Shown one piece after another: positions 41,001-50,000 of a stretch of 64,000 nucleotides of DNA. The position numbers were made by a program, and so were the translations under genes. Every line of letters begins with the position of its first letter. The first letter of the stretch is position 1. The notes under the pieces are model-generated. The model made no database searches and was not told the origin of the DNA. It saw only the letters and a program-made list of their open reading frames with translations. The stretch comes from Salvator merianae (taxonomy: Eukaryota > Chordata > Lepidosauria > Squamata > Teiidae), in the NCBI GenBank assembly GCA_003586115.2, contig QVOM02000053.1, forward strand, positions 7,824,165-7,888,164. The letters are read 5' to 3'.

Positions 41001-44000
41001 AAAACCTTGTGGATTATTATCCAAACCCTGATTTCTTAGATTATTTCTTAGAATAAGATCCTAATGTGACTGAGAATGATTGCTCAAGGTCTTTGAGTTC
41101 CATAATTTGTTCAGAATTCAAAGCCTTGGTCTTAACCAGTGTTTACTTTAATGACAACATTATTATCCAGTCCCCACCATATCTTGCAGCCATTCTGTCT
41201 CTTTCCGTCTGAAAACACAAAGATCTAAACCTCTTAATTCTCCTAGGAATTGACTTTAACCTGCAAGGCACCAGAGGTGGAAGGAACCATCGTGTGCGAT
41301 GGGGCAATCTGGCCCGACTGGGCCCATGCAATGCGGGGACCAAGTTCTATAGGACCGTGTACATTAAAGTTTCCCATTGCTGAAGCTTTAATCCATATTT
41401 ATTTACTCCAAAAACTAGATGGTATTTCCTGCTTTGGGTGCCTGAAAAATATAACTCAGAGCTCAAATAAAACTTGATCTTCGGATGTGCTTCCCAGGCG
41501 TGCAAGACCTACGCGGGATAAGCTCACTGAAATTAGTAACATCAAAATCAGTCACGCCCAATTTCAGATCCACCGATTTCCATGAGTTTACTCTAAATAT
41601 GACTGCTTGGCTTTGCCCCAGAGATGTGAATTCACACAGAGCAAGAGGCGAAAGCATATCGAATCTAGCAGGTCGCACTCACATTTTAATTAGTCATGCC
41701 CCAACAGGGAAAAACAGGGGCGGTGATTTACTGTGAACTGTTTAAAAAAAAAAAAAATAGGGTCAGTCTCTGTTAAACATTTGGAGGATATGTGCACAGT
41801 AGCCCAAACACTTACATAATCATCCCAGGAGGAGGCATTCTGTTTGCCAAAGTGCCTGAACAGCGTGTCACCAAGAATTAATATCTTATTACTGATGTGT
41901 TTTGTTCTCAGACCAACTACGAGGGAGGTTCGAAACTCAAAGGGGGGCAGTTTTAAGATGTTACTTTCATTCAGGAGGACTACCTCAACTCATAAATATA
42001 ATTGGCACAAGGGTGCAAGTACAGGAAACTGGACCAGAGAGCCTGGACTCCTGTATCTAGACCAGAATCCATCTTGGCATACCAGCATCCATGTTAGAAT
42101 GGGCAAACCTGAGTTTTAAAAAGGACAAGGGAGATTACAAAAGCTTCTATTTCAGTCTGTAAAAAGAAACAAAGAAGCTTGGACAGGATCAAGGAATGGC
42201 TAAGAGATAAACTGATCAACAGACTGGGCAGAAACCGATAGCATGCATACTAAAAGAATGGTAATGAAGCTGTTTGGCCCGCCAGACAAACCCATTGTCC
42301 AGAGTCAGGCTCAATCTACATTGGGAGAGCCCTTCATTAAGAATGCAAATTCCTGCCACCTTTGGAATCCACTCCTGGCTGCTCTGTTTTGCCTGGCTTC
42401 ATCATTTGACTTGCTGCCTGACGCCCCTGCTCCTCTCTGCTCTGCTCAACAGATCTGCTCACCTGAACTCCAACCTGTGCCTTGCCTAAGACACTGAGGA
42501 TGAGAACTATCTGCTCCTGGCCAGGCGAGGGTCTCCTTTTATTATAACAGGGCATATTTTCCCTTCTTTCCCCTTCTATCCAGTCCTTTCCCCATACTTT
42601 TTTTCCTTGACCCCTTGCACATGCTCAGGACTCTGCAAGGAGGAAGAACTCTACCCTTTGCTCCCTATAGTATTGATAACTCTCTCCCATTCCGCTCTTA
42701 GTTGGCAAAAGCTGGCATTTATGTATTTTTTACTCTGTTTTTGAGCTTTTCCTGCTGTTTTCATAAAATTGGTGCTCTGATTTGATCTGATCCGTGTCTG
42801 ATGCTATTTTTCTGATTTCGTGACAATTTTTTTTAAGGAGCCACTGTGCCTGTTGACAGTTTCTAAAGCCTTAGAGTAAAGATCTCTTCACAGCCAGGTT
42901 CCCGGGTACAGCTTCTTCCCCATTAAAACCCATTACTCCCAGTGCACGGCTCGCAACGATCAGAAGTGATCAAATGATTGTCTTCTAGATGTTGCTGAAC
43001 TACAAATCCATCATTCGTTGTTACTTTTCTCTGTGCAGGGCCTGTGGGACCCAGAAAGGATCTCTTTTGACCAGGGGCAGGACCAGCCTCAGGGCTTTCG
43101 GTGGCCCAAGGACCGTCCATGTGTTTTGTGGTGCCCCTGGGATCCCTTCTGAGCTGGCAGGAACAGACCGGACAGGAGGTGAGAAGTTGGCCGTTTTCAG
43201 CCTACGCTTGCAAATGTCAGCAGGGCTTTCGACCCTCATATCATTTCCACCATCCACAAGAGGAGAGGAAGCAAATGTCCCTGTGGAAACGGCATGACTG
43301 AGGTAAGGAGAGATACTTTGGTTAGAGGGTGTGGGAACTGGTGGGCAGTGGAGCCATTGAGATGCTTGGGGCTTAGTGTACCGGGTGTGTGTGTGTCAGG
43401 CACAGAAGCCTGTTGTGCTTGGGGGAGGGGGTCACATTCAGCCCCTGTGAGGACGGTGCTTTAGATGAGTGTGAATGGGACGCCCCCCAGCAAATGTTTC
43501 ACAGTGATGGAGCTGCTGCACGTTTCACAAGCCACGCCGCCTCCTAGCACTGCTTCAGATAACAGAACAATACAGGATCGACAAAATGTTCCGTGCCGCG
43601 CCGTTTTTATTTACCTATACTATTAACTGGTGGAGCAGGAAGTCGCTCCCGATCTGGCACCTCTTAACGTTCCATTCCTCGTGCAACTGCCCAGTTTGCC
43701 GAGTGAGCTGCCCAGCCCTGTGCTGTGGAAATTACATTCGATCCCAGGCAGCTGCCTCACGTTGGCGCACGATTAGGGGGATCGTGCGCAGCATGTCACG
43801 ATGAAGAGGAATTCCATTTACGTGTGTGTGTGGGGGGGGGGAAATATAGCACTGTGATGGCAGTTCGTGGTGGGATTGCCACACATATTTGCTCTGCTAT
43901 AGCCGCCCCCAAAGTGTGCAATAGCGTATTGCAAGAAAACCTGTCGCTGGTGGCAGGTTTTCCCGAAATAGCGCTATTACCTACCTTCTGGACGGAGCTG

Positions 44001-47000
44001 TCATTCTCACTGTGGCCACTGTGCACATGCAGGGGCCAAAAATGACAGGCACGTATGTGCAGTGATGGCAACATGCACAGGTGGATACTTCATACTGGCA
44101 AAATACCCAGATGTGTGCGTCACTAAAACGCGCACAGACAGAGCAAGCCCCGTGCTGTCTAGGCAACAAGTGAGTATTCCAGAGGGGCTTTTCTCCAGAA
44201 TATTGCTTGCTGCCAGTTGTAACATTTAACTAGAAGGACAAACACTGCAGCAGAAGCTCAAATAGAGTCAGGCACAACCGAACAACAACAAGCCCTTTTA
44301 TTCTGAAAACAAGAACGTGACTGTTGATTTGATTTTAACTGGAGAGGTGGCTGTCAATATTTACATTTTTATTTATTATTCACACATATAGATCGTGTCT
44401 TAGCCATTGCAATGAATAAATCCAACCTAATCACACAGTGTTCCAGTATGTACAATCAAATGTGCTAAATCAACAAAGCAGTTATCGAAGCAGGAAAAGA
44501 CAAGTCACTTGTACAACAGCAGAAGCCCAGGATTCTCACTGCGTTGCACTCAGGCCTTCCTCTGAAAGGGCCAAATATCAAAATCAGAAATCCCCATTCA
44601 GTCATAATCCAAATTTTGGCTGAATAACTGCTCAGCTGAAGAGTGTTTTCATGTACGGTTGCCAGGAGAGATGAGGAATGTCCAGTGATACTGTAGGCGG
44701 CTCCAACTGATAAGCTTGAATACACATTAATGACACAGAGAAGGTGATACAAAGTTGGCTCTGGGTGTGTTTAGACGATTAAAAAGAGAAACTCCACTCC
44801 ACCCAATGTTACTATTGTACCTACAGAGCAAATAAAACACTGACACAGTAGATACTTCCGTGCGCACAAAGGTTTGCTTAGGCAAGGAGGTTCATAAATT
44901 CCTTTGACAGCAACCTTTGCCTTAAAAGATCCTCATCTACTTCCCATCTTCGGGGTAATCCCTAGCCCCACTCCCATAAATGTAGCATTAGGATTTGGGG
45001 TATTGCAAAGTGCAGGTACACCGACCACAAAAGCAGGGTATGGTATGGTTGTCTCCCCATGGACCTCTAGGAAAGGCTCTGTCCATTATATCCTGAAAAC
45101 TCTGGCCATCTAAGGAAGCCACTTGGGCAGTTTCTACACAATCCTTTTTGGACCATGCTAACTGCTGTCAGGGAATGCTGCATCCACACAATAGAATGAT
45201 TCCCAAGAGGCCACGACTCCTAGAAACCACTCTGGCTGCATGGGGCTTTAGCTTGGAGCACTCTCTGGTGCAATTTTCGCCTCTCATAAGAACCTAAGAG
45301 GAGCCCTTCCGAATTTGGCCACAAGCCATCTAGTCCGGCATCCGGTCTCCCACAGTGGCCCACCAATTGTTTCTGGGCATTCTCAAGCAGAAGACAAAGG
45401 CAAAATCATCATCCGCTCTTGACTCCTTGCAAATGGTCTTAAGAGGCATCTTGTCTATCTCTCCAACCTGGGGACAGTACTTCAAAAACCACATACTTTG
45501 GGCATTTCTCCCAGATGTGGCATGGACCACTTCAGCAGAACTGGATCAACTGGAGCAATCCACCCGTCCCAGAAACAAGGCCATCTGCATTTGAATGGCT
45601 GTTCTCGGGCAGCCCCCAAGCAGCTTCAAAGTTTGCATGGACTTCAGAGACAACTCTGAGGGCTCCACCAGCCAGGAAACAGGTTCCTGGTCTTGGAGCC
45701 CTCGGAGAACACATTTTGGACCCCAACTAACCAGAACACAGAGGCACGTGCTGCATTCCCATGCCTCCATAAGCTCATTTAGCAATATTAGTCCACTGGT
45801 AGACCTTTTTGAAAGGTATTCTGGACTAGGCATTTTGGGCTGCCTAATCCAGTCTATGTTCCGTCCAGTGTGGACAGAGTGCACCAGAGTGTGGAAGAGA
45901 AGCTCTGGACTCTTAGCTGGAGCAGTGTAACGGTAAGTGTGGAAAGACCATTAAATTCTACTGTGAGAAACTTTACTCCACTACTCTTAGCGATTCTAAG
46001 GCAGGGTCCTGTCCAAGTTGGCCCCTAAATCCCTGAATGTACTGCCGCACAGTTCATTACTAATCACTGTCTTTCAACTTGCAGATGAACTAAATCTGTC
46101 TTTCTTGTGACTTTATACCAGGAGTTGCTCGTCAACTTTCCCAGTTATAGCTGAAAGGCCTATAAGACTATCTTCTCTTTCTTCCTGAGCCAGAATCTGG
46201 TTGCTTGTGGGTTTTCCTTTTTCCTTTAGAGCTCAAAAAAGAACAAAGCAAACATTTTCAAAGACAATTTGCTCTTCACGAAACATCTGCTTTTAAAAAA
46301 CGATGTAATTCTGTGCTTATCCAAAAGTCCTTAAGCAAATGCAACAACCCGCAGAAGAAATCAAGCAGAAACTGATAGAAAAGAAGGTCTTAATATCTTA
46401 TCCACACCAGGGAAAGAATTAGTGAAATCCCTTCGTTGTTGTTTCAGCTAAACTGTGCAAAGTCAAACAGAAGGTGAATCAAAGCAGGAGGTGGTGAATT
46501 CCCCTTCGATGGAGGTCTTCAAGCGGAGACTGGACGGCCATTTATCAGGGATGGTTTAGGGAATCCTGCATTGAGCAGGGGGTTGGACTTGATGATCCAG
46601 GAGGTCCCTTCCAACTCTATGTTTCTATGTTTCTAAAGCGCTTTTTTGCTCCTCTTTGTGCATGTTACCCAAAAAGGAGAGAAGGTACTCAGTATTTCCT
46701 GCCCATCCACACATTGCCAGTTCATGCAATAAAAAATCTTTATAGCACTTACTTCTCAATATCTTGATTGTTCCATCAAATAACAAGAAATATATCGTTA
46801 TGTGCTTAGTAATAAGGAAGTTACCAGCTTGCTTTCACCAGAGATCATCTCTGTCCATCAAAACTGATGCTACTGTAGGTATTGGCACACCCTGTGCCCT
46901 GTGACAAACATCTCAGCTATCTCCTCCAACACTAATAGGGCTGCAGAGAATCGAAACACATTCCTTCAATAAACCCTTTCCTAACTACAGCAATCTTACT

Positions 47001-50000
47001 GTAAAACAATGGTACTCATAGGTATTTGATATAGTCACGGCGGAGCATCTCTTGGCCCAGAACGAACAAATGAGAGAACAAGGATCACTAGCAAAGTTTA
47101 ATGGACTCTGGCTTCACCTCCTTGAAAAACACTGTCCGAAGAACAAGATTTCATGATTGTCTTTCCATACCAGCAAATCAATAGCTCTCCCAGGACATTT
47201 CAATGCATCTTTCTTGACGATATTGTGACATAACACCACTGATAGTTCATTGTTCATCCGGAAATTCTGTTTGTCCTCCCAAGTTGCCCAACTGTAAATC
47301 CTAAACTCTATTCAAAGAGGTTTTATTTACTTAACAATATAAGCTTGAATTTGGGTCTTTCTGGTCAAAGTCTAAAGTCCTAGCCACATCACTACATTGG
47401 TTAGCATGTTCTCTCAGTTTCTACGACTGTTATGTTAAATACACATGTATTGAGCTATGTTAGGAAAACCCTAATGTTTATCTATGCTGGTAAAGAAGAA
47501 CATCTGAGTAAGGACCATGGCATCTTAAATAATGTCTCCCCCATTATAACCCTGGGAAAGCCTTGAGATCATCTGGAGAGATCTTACTGCAGGTCCCATG
47601 TAATACAGAATACCATCTTATGATAGCTTGCAGTTGGGCCTTCTCAGTGGTGGCACCTTCCCTTTGGAATGCCCTTCCTTCTGCTGTTTGTGAGGTGCCT
47701 ATTAAAGATCTATAGTTTTATACAGGCATTCCCTGTGTGAAAGTTTGTTTCTCTCCTGGCCTTACTCAGTTTTTAATGTGTTTTAACGGCTGCTTTAACT
47801 CTTTTTTTAATCCTTGTTTTTCCATCTTCTTTTTTTTAAAAAAAATGGAATGCAGTATAAAAATGTCTTAACTATATCTGGGTGAAGTTGGCTACTTTTG
47901 CCTATGTAAAGGTGATTTTAGGGAGGAAACCTGGATGTTCATGACACGGGCTCTTTTTCTCTGCATTATCCAGTTCTAATGTTACCATAAAAATTTAGTC
48001 GCCGTAAGTGAACAGAGCGTTCAGTCAAGCATACTCAGCAAACCCTTGCATAACTTTCTGGTGATTCACCTTTTGAAACCTGTTGATGTCGGAAGCACAC
48101 GAAATGAACTGCCAAAGTTTTAGGAGTGCCCTAAATTTAACCTGTGTAATCTAATACACAGGAGAGAGATCTGTAAACCTTTAAGTACTCACCTGGGGCT
48201 ACTTGCTCCATTGTTGGATTCCTTGCCGACTGAAAAAGTGCCTTAATCTATACGACCTTATCACATGTCCCTCTGAACAGCTTTTCTCTCCACAATTTCG
48301 AGGCCAGACGTTTCTTTTATTATCAGCTTTTAGTTAAAGATAACTCAAGTTTCAAACCGGGTTTGATAACCCATCAGAATGTGGAGAATGCCTGTGCGTG
48401 CGTGCTGGTGTGTCAATGGCTGTGTGTGATCGAAATTTGTGAGTTCTTTGCTGCAACCATAGCTGACACCTGTCACTTAAGCAGGGCTACGGCCCTTGCC
48501 TTTATTAAAAATATGTAGGACTTCCAAGGAGTAGTCCCAAAAAACACTGAACAAACTCAGCCTTGCTTAGCCTCAGTAAGAACCAGTCATTTCCCTTCGG
48601 AACAGTTCTTGGCTGGAACGTATTATTAGGCAGGTGGCTAAGGTGGAATATGCCCTAGGCGAAAAGCAAAGTGAGCTCCAAATACAGACTGAGACCAGTG
48701 GCAGCTACCTGACCAGGCAAAGACAAAAGCTCTTTCCTCTACTGAAAGGTGGTTGGTCAACCTTGTGGCGTTCCAAGGCAAACTCACCAACAGGCTTTAA
48801 GCCAAGGGAGGGGGTTTCTGGTTGCACTCACTTGTATTGGTTGCCTGGCTGAGACCCAAAACATGCACAGAGTTAAAGTGGTTTCAAAAAGGCCCTGCTT
48901 TGCTTTAGGGGTGCCCAAGCAAGAAAAGAAAAGGGGAAAAAAAACTTACCCAAAATAAGCTTTACACCCCTACATGTAATGGTCTCTTCTTCAAATGCAA
49001 GAGACATTGTAGACTATTTTAAATTTAGTTTTGGATATTATAGACTGAGTTTTTTTCAGTTGCTAGCAGTGCCCCAAGACAGAGGCTTTCACTGGAGGCT
49101 TTTAATTGAGATATATTGGCGTTGCATCTGGAACCTTCTCCACGTAAAATGGGAGCTTTACAGGTGAAGCATTATCTCTCTCTCTGGTGCTCAGTTTAGA
49201 TCCTAAACATTCCTCCTGCCAAAACTTGTCAAGCCGTCCCTCTTGGGGAGCAGAAATAAATTTAACAATTCATATTTATTCTCCACTTATGCTCCATCTT
49301 TCTTCCAAGAAGCTCTAGAGAGCAAATATTCCCCTCCGCCCATTTTTTTCTCACAACCATTCTAGGTGGTGGCACCTGGCTTAAGTGATCTGGTAGGCTT
49401 CACAGCCAAATTGAGGTTCCGATCCTGGACTCTGAGGGAGATTCTGCACTGGCCGGTATACCAGAACAGCAGGCATACCAGAAACCTCCCTTCCACACGG
49501 TCATATGGTCTGAGGGAAGACCTGAACGGGGCATCCCTTAGATGTCACCTGTGTGTGGACAGGAGGGTCCTACTACATTGGCTGGTCCAGTATAGCAGTC
49601 AGTGCAGAATCAGCCTCAGATCCCAGACTAGCATTCTAGTCACTTCCAAAATTGCATTCTTCGCCTGAACTGGACATCAGAATTCCTCTGGGACTCACTT
49701 CTGAGAAAACACAACCAATTGGCTTCAGTCTTAGGGCCTTTTCACACTTTCCGCCTTGGAATGTAGGTACCCACCAATCCACAACTATAGCCTATTCTTC
49801 GTCCAGACCCTGCTCGAGTCTCTCCGTCCCCACCAACACCACGACAGAACAACCCACGAACTAGGGTAGCGTGAAAGATAGAGCCAAGCCCACGATCAAC
49901 CTATGATTTCAGGACTGGGAAAGGGGGTTCAAGTCTCCTTCTGCAGCCGCAGAATAAATCATTCATTTTTTGAAAAAAGGGTTTTCTCTTGGAAAGTCGA

